From assembly GCF_036250755.1 (NCBI RefSeq), contig NZ_CP109583.1:1736001-1800000 (forward strand): 64,000 bases of DNA. The letters are read 5' to 3'. The notes under the pieces are model-generated. The model was not told the DNA's origin, did no database searches, and saw only the letters and a program-made list of their open reading frames with translations. The position numbers were made by a program, and so were the translations under genes. Below, one piece after another: positions 1-7,829 of the stretch. The DNA comes from Streptomyces uncialis. GTDB lineage: Bacteria; Actinomycetota; Actinomycetes; Streptomycetales; Streptomycetaceae. How positions within the stretch are numbered: the stretch's first letter is position 1; every line of letters starts with the position of its first letter.

Positions 1-2587
1 CGCCGTCGAGCCAGTGGCCGGACAGATCGACCTCGGACTCGACGGCGCAGCCGCGGCCGAGTCTGAGCAGTCCGGTGACGGGCGGCAGCGAGTGGAGGTC
101 GACGTCGGGGCCGATCCGGGCGCCCAGCGCCCGGGCGTAACGTTCCAGCCAGGCGCCGGTGAGGGCGGTCGCGCCGACGAGCTCGGCGAGCCGTTCGGCG
201 GTCCACAGCCGCAGATGGACGGCTCCGCCGCGCGGGTAGCGGCCGGGGCCGACGCCGCGCAGCAGCAGCCGGGCGCCGCCCGCGGCGAGGGCGAGCCGGC
301 CGGGCGGGCTGAAGAACACGGCGGCCCCGGCGGCGACCAGCCACCAGGACGCGGTGGGTGCCCACGGGTAGGCGCCGAAGAGGTGCAGGACGTTGCCGAG
401 GGCGAGCACCCCGACGGTCCAGCGCAGTCCGGCCAGGGTGAACAGCGGGAGCAGCAGCAGGGTCTGGAGGGCCTGGGCGCGCCGGGGGACGGGGGTGACG
501 GTCCGGGTGGTGGTGTCGTCCTGGGTGGACTTCTCCAGCCGTCGGGCGAGCTTGCGCAGCACGGGCTGCTGGTAGATGTCGAGGACGGCGGCGCCGGGGT
601 GGCGGGCGCGCAGCCGGGTGGTGAGCTGGGCGGCGGCGAGGCTGTTGCCGCCGATGGCGAAGAAGTCGTCGTCGGCGCCGGTGACCGGCACGCCGAGGAT
701 CTCGCTCCATTGTTCGGCGAGCCATGCCTCGGTGCCGTAGAGCTGTTCGGCGGGGCCGCCGGTGGTGAGGCCGGGCAGGGGCCAGGGCAGGGCGTCGCGG
801 TCGACCTTGCCGGAGGTGCGGGTGGGCAGTTCGGCGACGGGGGCGAGCAGCGGCACCAGGGCGGCGGGCAGCTCGGCGCGCAGCCGGGCGACGGCCGCCG
901 GGTGGTCCCAGCCGTCCTGGGTGACGAGGTAGCCGACGAGGAGCTGGTTGCCGCCGCGTGCGGTGCGGACCGCGGCGGCGGCCCCGGCGACTCCGGGCAG
1001 CGCCTGGAGGGCGGCGTCGACCTCGCCGAGTTCGATCCGGCGTCCGCCGAGCTTGATCTGTTCGTCGGCGCGGCCGAGGAAGACCAGCCCTTCGGGTTCG
1101 GCCCGGACGAGGTCGCCGCTGCGGTAGGCGCGCGGCCAGCCGAGGGCGTCGAGCGGCGCGTACTTCTCGGCGTCCTTGACGGGGTCGAGGTAGCGGGCGA
1201 GTCCGGCGCCGCCGATGACGAGCTGCCCGGTGGCGCCCATCGGGACGGGGAGTCCGGCGTCGTCGACGACGGCGAGGTCCCAGCCGTTCAGCGGCAGGCC
1301 GATCCTGATGGGTTCGGCGCCGGTGAGCAGGGACGCGCAGGCGACGACGGTGGCCTCGGTGGGGCCGTAGGTGTTCCAGACCTCGCGTCCCTCGGTGACC
1401 AGCCGCTGGGCCAGCTCGGGCGGGCACGCCTCACCACCGAAGATCAGCAGCCGGACATCGGCGAGGGCGTCGGGCTCCCACAGCGCGGCGAGCGTCGGCA
1501 CGGTCGACACGACGCTGATCTCCTGCTCGACGAGCCAGGGCCCGAGGTCGGCGCCGCTGCGGACCTGGGCACGCGGCACGGGCACCAGACAGGCACCGTG
1601 CCGCCAGGCGAGCCACATCTCCTCGCAGGAGGCGTCGAACGCGACGGAGAGCCCGGCCATGACGCGGTCGCCGGGGCCGATGGGGTCGTCGGTGAGGAAC
1701 AGCGTGGCCTCGGCGTCCACGAAGGCGGCGGCACCACGGTGGGTGACGGCGACGCCCTTGGGGGTGCCGGTGGAGCCGGAGGTGAAGATGATCCAGGCGT
1801 CGTCGGCGGGGGTGGGGCGGGTGCCGCCGGGGTTGGGTACGGGACGGGTGCCGGGGGTGGGTGCGTCGGCGTGACCGTCGGGGGTGGCGGGGTTGCCGTG
1901 GGTGACGGACGGGCCGCGAGGGGTGGCGGCCCGGTCACCGGGGGTGCCGACCGGGCTGCCGGGGCCGGTGGCCGTGGCGGAGGCGTCGGTGGGGGTTCGC
2001 GCGGCCGAGCCGGTCCGGGCGGCGGTGGTGACGGTGGTGGTGGCAGTGGACGTGACAGCCGTGACGGCCGGAGCGGTGGCCGTGCGCGTCGGGGAGGGCT
2101 TGGAGGACTTGGCCGTGCGCGCGGCGGGCGGGGGGTCGATCCGGTGTCCGGCGCCGATCACCGCGTGGACGCCCGCCTCCCCGAAGACCAGCTCGGCCCG
2201 CTCGTCGGGGTCCTCCGCGTCCACGGGGACGTAGGCGGCTCCGGCGGCGAGGACCGCGAGGATCGCGACGTACAGGTCGTTGGTGCCGGAGGGGACGCGG
2301 ACCCCGACCCGGGCGCCGGGGCGTACGCCGGAGTGCGCGAGGCGGCGCCGGAGCGTGTCGACCTCGGTGGCGAGCGCCCGGTAGGTCAGCCGGGTGGTGC
2401 CGTCGTCGAGGGCGGGCTCGCCGGGGTAGCGGCGTACGGAGGCGTCGAGGATGTCGACCAGGGTGCGGGGCGGGGCGGCGGGACCCGCGGTGAGGACCGC
2501 GGGGGCGGGGGGACCGGGGGCGGTGCCGGGCGGGGGCGGGGCGAGATCGTCGCCCTCCGGTGCGGTGGCGGGTGTCGTCGTGGCCAT
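1..2587 (-). CDS. Pls/PosA-type non-ribosomal peptide synthetase (partial, 3' end outside window)
   Basis: Single-module NRPS that activates an amino acid as its adenylate and loads it on a carrier domain. About 862 residues are visible from the ATG at 2587. The order is adenylation domain (about 35-560; A3 motif IFTSGSTGTPKGV near residue 270; NTYGPTEATVVA; YRSGDL; SGKVDRDALP), then a thiolation domain with DDFFAIGGNSL (phosphopantetheine Ser about 649), then hydrophobic segments from about 690, then the start of a left-handed beta-helix-like region (GLLRLGRGCAVESEVDLSGH) at the window edge. A-T-membrane-LbH is the plan of the epsilon-poly-lysine synthetase (Pls)/PosA family, whose members make homopolymers or short amide products. 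A Thr/Pro/Ala-rich insert of about 100 residues interrupts the adenylation domain before A3. The substrate cannot be read. Family confidence is high; the end lies outside the window. Confidence 0.88.
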   Translation of the reverse strand, partial: MATTTPATAPEGDDLAPPPPGTAPGPPAPAVLTAGPAAPPRTLVDILDASVRRYPGEPALDDGTTRLTYRALATEVDTLRRRLAHSGVRPGARVGVRVPSGTNDLYVAILAVLAAGAAYVPVDAEDPDERAELVFGEAGVHAVIGAGHRIDPPPAARTAKSSKPSPTRTATAPAVTAVTSTATTTVTTAARTGSAARTPTDASATATGPGSPVGTPGDRAATPRGPSVTHGNPATPDGHADAPTPGTRPVPNPGGTRPTPADDAWIIFTSGSTGTPKGVAVTHRGAAAFVDAEATLFLTDDPIGPGDRVMAGLSVAFDASCEEMWLAWRHGACLVPVPRAQVRSGADLGPWLVEQEISVVSTVPTLAALWEPDALADVRLLIFGGEACPPELAQRLVTEGREVWNTYGPTEATVVACASLLTGAEPIRIGLPLNGWDLAVVDDAGLPVPMGATGQLVIGGAGLARYLDPVKDAEKYAPLDALGWPRAYRSGDLVRAEPEGLVFLGRADEQIKLGGRRIELGEVDAALQALPGVAGAAAAVRTARGGNQLLVGYLVTQDGWDHPAAVARLRAELPAALVPLLAPVAELPTRTSGKVDRDALPWPLPGLTTGGPAEQLYGTEAWLAEQWSEILGVPVTGADDDFFAIGGNSLAAAQLTTRLRARHPGAAVLDIYQQPVLRKLARRLEKSTQDDTTTRTVTPVPRRAQALQTLLLLPLFTLAGLRWTVGVLALGNVLHLFGAYPWAPTASWWLVAAGAAVFFSPPGRLALAAGGARLLLRGVGPGRYPRGGAVHLRLWTAERLAELVGATALTGAWLERYARALGARIGPDVDLHSLPPVTGLLRLGRGCAVESEVDLSGHWLDG

Positions 2588-3003
2588 CGGGTCCTCGCGT
2601 CTCGTTCCCGGGATGTCCCGGGCGCTGGCGGGCCCTCAGCTCTGCCTGGGGTTGTTCCGGTCCAGCACCAAACAACCAGGCCCATACTAGTCCGGGGCGA
2701 ATGATCCCTCTCTGTGCAAGGCGTCCGTACAGGGGTGTCGTTCACCACGCGTGATTTCCGTGTTCCGGAAGGCGGCGCGGGGCGCGGCGGGGGGAATACG
2801 GCAAGCGGGTGAGGAATCGTCTGCCGGGAAGTCGTGCGGAGTGCACCGGGAATTCGCCCGGATTTCCTCGCGGGCGCGCGTCGGACGGCACGGGAACACA
2901 CGCGGGGCATAAGGGTGAACACGGAACGCGAGGTCGGACGCGGTGGCCGGACGACGCGTCGGGGCCAGGAACGGGGTGTCCCGGACGGTGCGCGGGTGAT
3001 CCG
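2588..3003. other. Intergenic region upstream of the NRPS
   Basis: A 416-bp gap between the NRPS start and the GTP cyclohydrolase stop, both on the minus strand. I see no convincing coding sequence. It should carry the NRPS promoter. An inverted repeat, GGTTGTT (2650-2656) with AACAACC (2671-2677), lies about 65-90 bp upstream of the NRPS ATG, next to a -10-like TAGTAT on the minus strand, and could be an operator. Confidence 0.5.
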
Positions 3004-3723
3004 TCAGAGATGTTCGGTGATCGCGTCCAGATGCGGCAGATCGTGGTCGAGGCGTTCACGCTTGGCGCGTTGATAGGCCAGGTTCTCCTCGCTCGGCGGG
3101 ATCAGCAGCGGAACACGTTCGGCGACCTTGATGCCGTGCCGCAGCAGGGCTTCGCCCTTGCGGGGATTGTTGGACAGCAGACGTACGGAGCGCACTCCGA
3201 GATCGTGCAGCATGTCCGCCGCGACGGTGTAGTCACGGGCGTCGACGGGAAGTCCGAGGGCGATGTTCGCCTCGACGGTGTCCATTCCGTCGGCCTGGAG
3301 CCGCATCGCCTGGAGTTTGGCGAGCAGACCGATCCCGCGCCCCTCATGGCCGCGGAGATAGACGAGGACACCGGAGCCCTCGGAGGTGATCGCGCAGAGA
3401 GCCGCGTCGAGTTGTCCGCCGCATTCGCAGTGCCGGGAGCCGAAGGCGTCACCGGTCAGGCATTCCGAATGCAGCCGGGTGAGGACACGTTCCCCTTCGA
3501 TGTCCCCGTGGACGAGGAGCATCTGTTCCTGGCCGAGGGCGTGGTCCCGGTAGCCGACGGCCAGGAACTCGCCGTGACCGGTGGACAGACGGACCCGCAC
3601 GACACGCTCGACACCGTTGACCGGCACGACGGACCGGCCGCTCCCCGCGTCCGCCACGTCCCCCGTGAATTCTCCGGCGACGGCACCGCCGACGCCGCCG
3701 TTTTCCGTGATGGCTGCTGTCAT
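3004..3723 (-). CDS. GTP cyclohydrolase II paralogue, Tyr-to-Met (FAPy-forming) type
   Basis: A 239-residue GTP cyclohydrolase II that opens the GTP imidazole ring. Zinc ligands C88, C99 and C101 are present (ECLTGDAFGSRHCECG), as is the GHEGRGIGL motif around 125-133. The position held by a conserved Tyr in ordinary enzymes (E. coli IRAYALQ) is Met140 here (LQAMRLQ). From memory of published work on the three S. coelicolor paralogues, the same Tyr-to-Met change in SCO6655 stops hydrolysis at the formylamino intermediate FAPy. The N-terminal RibB synthase domain is absent, so this is not the housekeeping RibBA. It is divergent from an amidohydrolase-reductase pair that fits the next steps. 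A strong GGAGGGG lies about 24 nt before the ATG and serves a tiny ORF (GTG CTG ACG ... CCA TGA) that overlaps the ATG, suggesting coupled initiation. Confidence 0.92.
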   Translation of the reverse strand: MTAAITENGGVGGAVAGEFTGDVADAGSGRSVVPVNGVERVVRVRLSTGHGEFLAVGYRDHALGQEQMLLVHGDIEGERVLTRLHSECLTGDAFGSRHCECGGQLDAALCAITSEGSGVLVYLRGHEGRGIGLLAKLQAMRLQADGMDTVEANIALGLPVDARDYTVAADMLHDLGVRSVRLLSNNPRKGEALLRHGIKVAERVPLLIPPSEENLAYQRAKRERLDHDLPHLDAITEHL

Positions 3724-3962
3724 GGGCAGACCATAGCCGTCAGCACCCCCCTCCTGGGGGCGGAAAACGTCGTAAAAAACATCATCAACCACCCATTTCC
3801 GGCTCCTGCCCCGGGAGTTGGGCGCGGCGCGTACGCTGCCCCTGCCGTGGCGCCCGCCGAGTCGCCGGCAAACGCCGTACGCCATGTCACCGCGCACCGC
3901 GACCGTCCGTCCGCCACACGGCCGTGCTGTGCGACGGACGGGACCCGAGGGACAGGAGAGAG
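3724..3962. promoter_or_regulatory. Divergent promoter region, cyclohydrolase / amidohydrolase
   Basis: A 239-bp space between two divergent gene starts. It contains a locally A/T-rich patch (about 3762-3800) that is unusual for this window and probably holds promoter elements for both directions. No FMN riboswitch fold was recognised. No exact promoter is claimed. Confidence 0.4.
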
Positions 3963-4727
3963 ATGAAAGAACCGGCGCCCGACCGCACCGCCGCCCTGCT
4001 CCTGCCGACGGAGACGACCACCGAGGTGTCCGCACGGGACGCGGATGTCGCCGTTCTCCCCATCGGCAGTTTCGAGCAGCACGGACCCTGTCTTCCCCTG
4101 GTGACGGACACCGTCGTCGCCTGTGCGCTGTCCCGCCGGATAGCGGCGGCGCATCGTGTGCTGTCACTTCCCCCGATCACCGTCTCGTGTTCCCATGAAC
4201 ACGCCGACTGGGCCGGTACGGTGAGCATTTCCGCCGCTACCCTGTACCACATGGTCCGGGACATCGCGGATTCCCTGCGGAGGTCCGGAATACGTTCCCT
4301 GGTACTGGTCAACGGACACGGCGGGAACTACGTCCTGCGCAATGTCGTCCAAGAATCCGCCGGATGGGGAATCCGCATGGCGCTTTTCCCGGAATCCGCC
4401 GACTGGAAGGCGGCGCGGGAGACCGCCGGGATATCGACCTCCGCGCACGACGACATGCACGCCGGGGAGATCGAGACCTCGATCCTGCTGCACACCCACC
4501 CCGAACTCCTGCGCCCCGGCCATGAATCCACCGACCGGTCCGCCGGGGACCGCAGACATCTGCTGACCCTCGGAATGCGGGAGTACACCACGACCGGTGT
4601 GCTGGGCAGACCCTCCCGGGCAACTGCGGAGAAGGGCGCGGCCCTGCTGGACTCACTCACGGAATCCTTCGGCGCGTACCACGCACTGCTCCGCGGACCC
4701 GGCGCCCAGGACGGGGACGGCTCATGA
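3963..4727 (+). CDS. Creatininase-family amidohydrolase, ArfB-like
   Basis: A 254-residue creatininase-family metalloenzyme. The signature GSFEQHGPCLPLVTD gives metal ligands E38, H40 and D49, followed by NGHGGN (H119) and HAGEIETS (E170). Family members hydrolyse cyclic or formyl amides; the archaeal relative ArfB removes the formyl group from FAPy in riboflavin/F420 synthesis, and MftE acts on the mycofactocin precursor. Beside a FAPy-type cyclohydrolase and ahead of a RibD-like reductase, FAPy deformylase is the best inference. The start is the ATG after GGACAGGAGAGAG. The stop overlaps the next ATG (ATGA), so the two genes are coupled. The usual EQHGPHLP motif has Cys43 in place of His. 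Substrate is inferred from context only. Confidence 0.85.
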   Translation: MKEPAPDRTAALLLPTETTTEVSARDADVAVLPIGSFEQHGPCLPLVTDTVVACALSRRIAAAHRVLSLPPITVSCSHEHADWAGTVSISAATLYHMVRDIADSLRRSGIRSLVLVNGHGGNYVLRNVVQESAGWGIRMALFPESADWKAARETAGISTSAHDDMHAGEIETSILLHTHPELLRPGHESTDRSAGDRRHLLTLGMREYTTTGVLGRPSRATAEKGAALLDSLTESFGAYHALLRGPGAQDGDGS

Positions 4728-5683
4728 ACCACCCTCTCTCCCCCACCCCGGGGAACGACCCCGCGGACACTCCCGGAAACGACGCAGGGCCCCTCGCCGA
4801 CGGCCGTGCGCATTCCCCCTCCGCCGAGGCACCCGACACACGGTCACATACCCCGGAATCCCTTCCACCCGCAGCGGAGTTGTCCGGGGACGAGGCGTGG
4901 CGGCGGCTGCTCGGCGTGCGCGCGCCGGCGGACGCCCGTGCCGCCGGGCTCGTCGCCGGACCGGACGGCGGCTGGCGCTGGGCCGGGCCCGCGAGCGCCG
5001 AGGCGGCCGACCTCGCCGACCGCTACCTCCCGCTGTGCCTCGCGGGGCCCCGTGTCACGTTCGCCCAGCTGGGGCAGAGCCTCGACGGATTCATCGCGAC
5101 CCGCACCGGGGACGCCGACTACGTCACCGGTGAGGAGGACCGCCGCCATCTGCACCGGCTGCGGGCGCTCGCCGACGCGGTCCTGGTCGGCGCGGGTACG
5201 GCCGTCGCGGACGATCCGCAGCTCACCGTCCGGGCCTGCGCGGGCGCCCATCCCGTCCGGGTGGTTCTGGACCCCCGGGGGCGCGTCCCGGCCGACCGCC
5301 GGGTGTTCACCGACGGATCAGCGCCCACCTTGTGGCTGGTGGGCCCCGGCAGCGGCCCCGGGCGGCCCGTCGCCGACGGGGTGACCGTGCTGCGGCTGCC
5401 GGACGACGACGCGTTCACGCCCCGCCGGCTGGTGGCCACGCTGGCGCACCGGGGGCTCGGCCGGGTGCTCGTCGAGGGCGGCGGGGTCACCGTCTCCCGC
5501 TTCCTGCACGGCGGCGCCCTGCGGCGGCTGTACGTCACGGTCGCGCCGGTGCTGCTCGGGGACGGGGTGCCCGGGCTGCGGTTCGACGGGCCTGACGTGA
5601 TGCGCGAGGCACGGCGTCCCCCGCTGCGGCGCGCCCGCCTCGGCGAGGACACCCTCTTCGAGCTGGACCTCACGGACGCGTAG
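4724..5683 (+). CDS. RibD C-terminal/DHFR-like pyrimidine reductase
   Basis: A 319-residue protein whose reductase domain spans about 110-315: FAQLGQSLDGFIATRTGD, then VLVGAGTAVADDPQLTVR, and a nucleotide-binding VLVEGGG near 248-254. RibD-C, ArfC and yeast Rib7 enzymes reduce the ribosyl side chain of the pyrimidine intermediate with NADPH. The zinc deaminase domain of bifunctional RibD is missing, as in ArfC. The first 50 or so residues are Pro/Ser-rich and 50-105 are unassigned. It is translationally coupled to the amidohydrolase, which supports consecutive steps. The 3' 366 bp are overlapped on the opposite strand by the open frame of the membrane-protein gene. Confidence 0.85.
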   Translation: MNHPLSPTPGNDPADTPGNDAGPLADGRAHSPSAEAPDTRSHTPESLPPAAELSGDEAWRRLLGVRAPADARAAGLVAGPDGGWRWAGPASAEAADLADRYLPLCLAGPRVTFAQLGQSLDGFIATRTGDADYVTGEEDRRHLHRLRALADAVLVGAGTAVADDPQLTVRACAGAHPVRVVLDPRGRVPADRRVFTDGSAPTLWLVGPGSGPGRPVADGVTVLRLPDDDAFTPRRLVATLAHRGLGRVLVEGGGVTVSRFLHGGALRRLYVTVAPVLLGDGVPGLRFDGPDVMREARRPPLRRARLGEDTLFELDLTDA

Positions 5684-6985
5684 CGGGCGGCGCGGGGAGC
5701 GGCCCGGCCGTGCGCACCAGCGGGCCGCGAGGACCAGCGCACCGGGCAGGGCCGCGACGACGGCGAGCACCCCGTACAGCACCGAGACCGTGAGGCCCTG
5801 GGCGGCGCCGAGCCCGGCGGCGCCGAACGCCCAGGCGGTGACGCCCTCCCGGGGACCCCAGCCGCCGATGTTCAGCGGCACGGACATCGCGAGCAGCGCG
5901 AGGACCATCAGCGGCAGCAGCACGGCGAACGGGGCGGTGACCCCGGAGACCCGGGCGGCGAGCCAGAACAGGACGAGGTGCCCGGCGAGCACGGCGGCGG
6001 AGACGCCGAGGACGGCGGGGGCGGTACGGCGTCCGTACAGCGCACGGCGGTCCGCCCGGGCGGGGGTGGCGGGGGTAGCGGAGGCGGCCGAGGTGGCTCG
6101 GACGGTACCGGCGGGAGCGGCGGGAGCGGCGGGGCGGGCATCGGCCCCTGCGGCGGCACGGGCGCGTAGTGCGACGACGAGTGCCGTCGCCCCGCAGCCG
6201 ACCGCCAGGACGGCCGCGGTCCACGGGCCGGTGAGCGCCCGCCGGGCGTGGTCGGCGACCGGGGACGGGAACGCGGTCAAAACCACGGCGGCCACCGCCA
6301 GGAGGACGAGCTGTCCGGCCGTGCGTTCCAGGACCACGGCCCGCACGCCCCGCCCCAGTTCCCCGTTGCCCCGGCCGTGCCGTACCGCGCGGTCCACGTC
6401 CCCGACGATCCCGCCGGGGAGGACCGAGTTCAGGAAGAGGGCCCCGTAATAGTCGGCGACGGCCCTGCCCAGCGGGAGGCCGAGGCCCAGCGCGCGGGCC
6501 ACCAGGCGCCAGCGCCAGGCGCTGAGCACCGTGGTGAAGGCGCCGAGAGCCAGGGCGGCAAGGACCGCGGCCGGGGTGACGCGAGTCAGCCCTTCGGTGA
6601 CGGCGGAGGTGCCGAGCCGGGACAGCAGCAGGGCCAGGATCGCCGCCCCGGCGAGCGGCGGCAGCCAGGTCCGGAGCCTGCCCGGCGGATCGCGTTTCGG
6701 GGTGTGGCCGGGCAGGGCGGGGTTGGGCGGGGCATTACCGGGTGGGGCGTTGCCGTCGGAGCCTTGTCCGGACTTGGCGTCGCCGTCGGAGCCATGACCG
6801 GGCGGGGTGTCCACGGGCGGGGTGCTGCCGCCGTGCGGGGACCGTGCCGTATCCGTACTGGCGTCGTCCGTACCCGTACCCGTACCCGTGTCCGTACCCG
6901 TACAGGTGCTCGCCGGACGGGCGGAAAGTGCGGGTGCGGGTGGGGGTGATGCCGGGGTGGTGCGGGGGTCAGGGGGTGGGGGCAT
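5318..6985 (-). CDS. YbhN/lysylphosphatidylglycerol-synthase-type membrane protein
   Basis: A 555-residue integral membrane protein of the LPG synthase transmembrane-region (UPF0104/YbhN/AglD) family. An N-terminal stretch of about 130 residues is low complexity (Thr-Gly and Gly-Asp-Pro repeats). Multiple membrane segments follow (LPPLAGAAILALLLSRLG; AVLAALALGAFTTVLSAW), with the conserved YYGALFLNSVLPGGIVGDV loop. Such proteins act in lipid-linked glycan or polyprenyl/phospholipid translocation. The ATG at 6985 lies inside the methyltransferase stop region, so the genes are coupled. After about 5685 the frame runs antisense through the reductase gene to a stop at 5318. Family proteins normally end near the last membrane segment, and the frame one base away stops at 5670, so a natural C-terminal frameshift or a sequencing error is possible. 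Confidence 0.82.
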   Translation of the reverse strand: MPPPPDPRTTPASPPPAPALSARPASTCTGTDTGTGTGTDDASTDTARSPHGGSTPPVDTPPGHGSDGDAKSGQGSDGNAPPGNAPPNPALPGHTPKRDPPGRLRTWLPPLAGAAILALLLSRLGTSAVTEGLTRVTPAAVLAALALGAFTTVLSAWRWRLVARALGLGLPLGRAVADYYGALFLNSVLPGGIVGDVDRAVRHGRGNGELGRGVRAVVLERTAGQLVLLAVAAVVLTAFPSPVADHARRALTGPWTAAVLAVGCGATALVVALRARAAAGADARPAAPAAPAGTVRATSAASATPATPARADRRALYGRRTAPAVLGVSAAVLAGHLVLFWLAARVSGVTAPFAVLLPLMVLALLAMSVPLNIGGWGPREGVTAWAFGAAGLGAAQGLTVSVLYGVLAVVAALPGALVLAARWCARPGRSPRRPLRVREVQLEEGVLAEAGAPQRGTPCLAHHVRPVEPQPGHPVPEQHRRDRDVQPPQGAAVQEAGDGDPAALDEHPAEPPVRQRGHQPAGRERVVVRQPQHGHPVGDGPPGAAAGAHQPQGGR

Positions 6986-7829
6986 GGGGGGTGCGGCTTC
7001 CTCGGGGGAGGGCGAGGACGTCGGCGTGGTGGACGGTCACCCGCAGGTCGCCCGTCGCGCAGGCGGCCAGCCGGCGGGCGCGGTAGGCGTCCAGCCGGGC
7101 GGCGAGGTCGGGGCGTTGATCCCGGGCGGCGCCGGTCCAGCCGCGCAGCCATTCGGCGGTGAGGGCCGCATGGGCGGGCCCCAGGCGCCAGGGGCTCTCG
7201 TGCACCCGGACCGTCATCCCGTGCCGGGTGAAGGCGGTGGTCGCCGCCTCGACGGCGCCGGGTCCGAGCAGCCCGGAGCGGCGCTGGTGGGCGTTGAAGG
7301 CACGGGCGACATCCGCGTCGAACGGGTCCGCGGGGGTGAGTTCCACCCGGCCGACGACGGAGAGGGCGAGCAGCGCCGGGCAGCCGGCACCCGCGCAGGC
7401 CGCCGCCAGCCTGTCGACGGTGTCCGAAGTAACGATGTCAAGAAAAGCAGACATCGTCATCAGTGAGGCACCGGCGAGGGCGGACGCCGTCAGCCGGGAC
7501 ACGTCCCCCCCGCGGGTGGCCACGGTCACCGGTGAACCGTCGGCGGCGGAGCGGGGTGTCCGCTCGGCGGCGAGCCGGGCCAGGTCCGGGTCGTGGTCGT
7601 GCAGCACCCAGTGCTGTGCCATGGGGAGCCGGGGCACCAGCCAGCGGGCCATGGACCCGGTGCCGCACCCCAGGTCGTGGACGACCAATGGAGTTCCGGA
7701 CCGCGCGTGGGCGACCAGTCCGGGCCGCAGCGGTCCGAGGAGCGCGGCGGAGCGGGCCGCCGCGTCGGCGGGTTCGCGCAGGGCCAGCCAGTCGGGGGTG
7801 AACCTCGTGGGGTCGGCGGTCGCCGTCAC
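6969..7829 (-). CDS. Class I SAM-dependent methyltransferase
   Basis: A 286-residue class I methyltransferase. Motif I is VVHDLGCGTGSMARWL near residues 45-60, followed by an acidic loop (VLHDHDPDLARL) that binds the adenosyl ribose. GASLMTMSAFLDIVTSD resembles motif IV. The substrate is unknown; position in the run suggests O- or N-methylation of the cluster product or its glycosyl acceptor. The GTG start at 7829 overlaps the glycosyltransferase stop (GTGA), and the 3' end overlaps the membrane-protein start by 17 bp, so the three genes appear to be translated in a chain. Confidence 0.85.
   Translation of the reverse strand: MTATADPTRFTPDWLALREPADAAARSAALLGPLRPGLVAHARSGTPLVVHDLGCGTGSMARWLVPRLPMAQHWVLHDHDPDLARLAAERTPRSAADGSPVTVATRGGDVSRLTASALAGASLMTMSAFLDIVTSDTVDRLAAACAGAGCPALLALSVVGRVELTPADPFDADVARAFNAHQRRSGLLGPGAVEAATTAFTRHGMTVRVHESPWRLGPAHAALTAEWLRGWTGAARDQRPDLAARLDAYRARRLAACATGDLRVTVHHADVLALPRGSRTPHAPTP

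Noticed and set aside
14..2704. A very long open frame on the plus strand opposite the NRPS
   Set aside because: It translates to Gly/Glu/Ala-rich sequence without domains; the minus strand gives unmistakable adenylation and carrier motifs.
3724..3962. FMN riboswitch before the cyclohydrolase
   Set aside because: The conserved RFN sequence and fold were not found in this short region.
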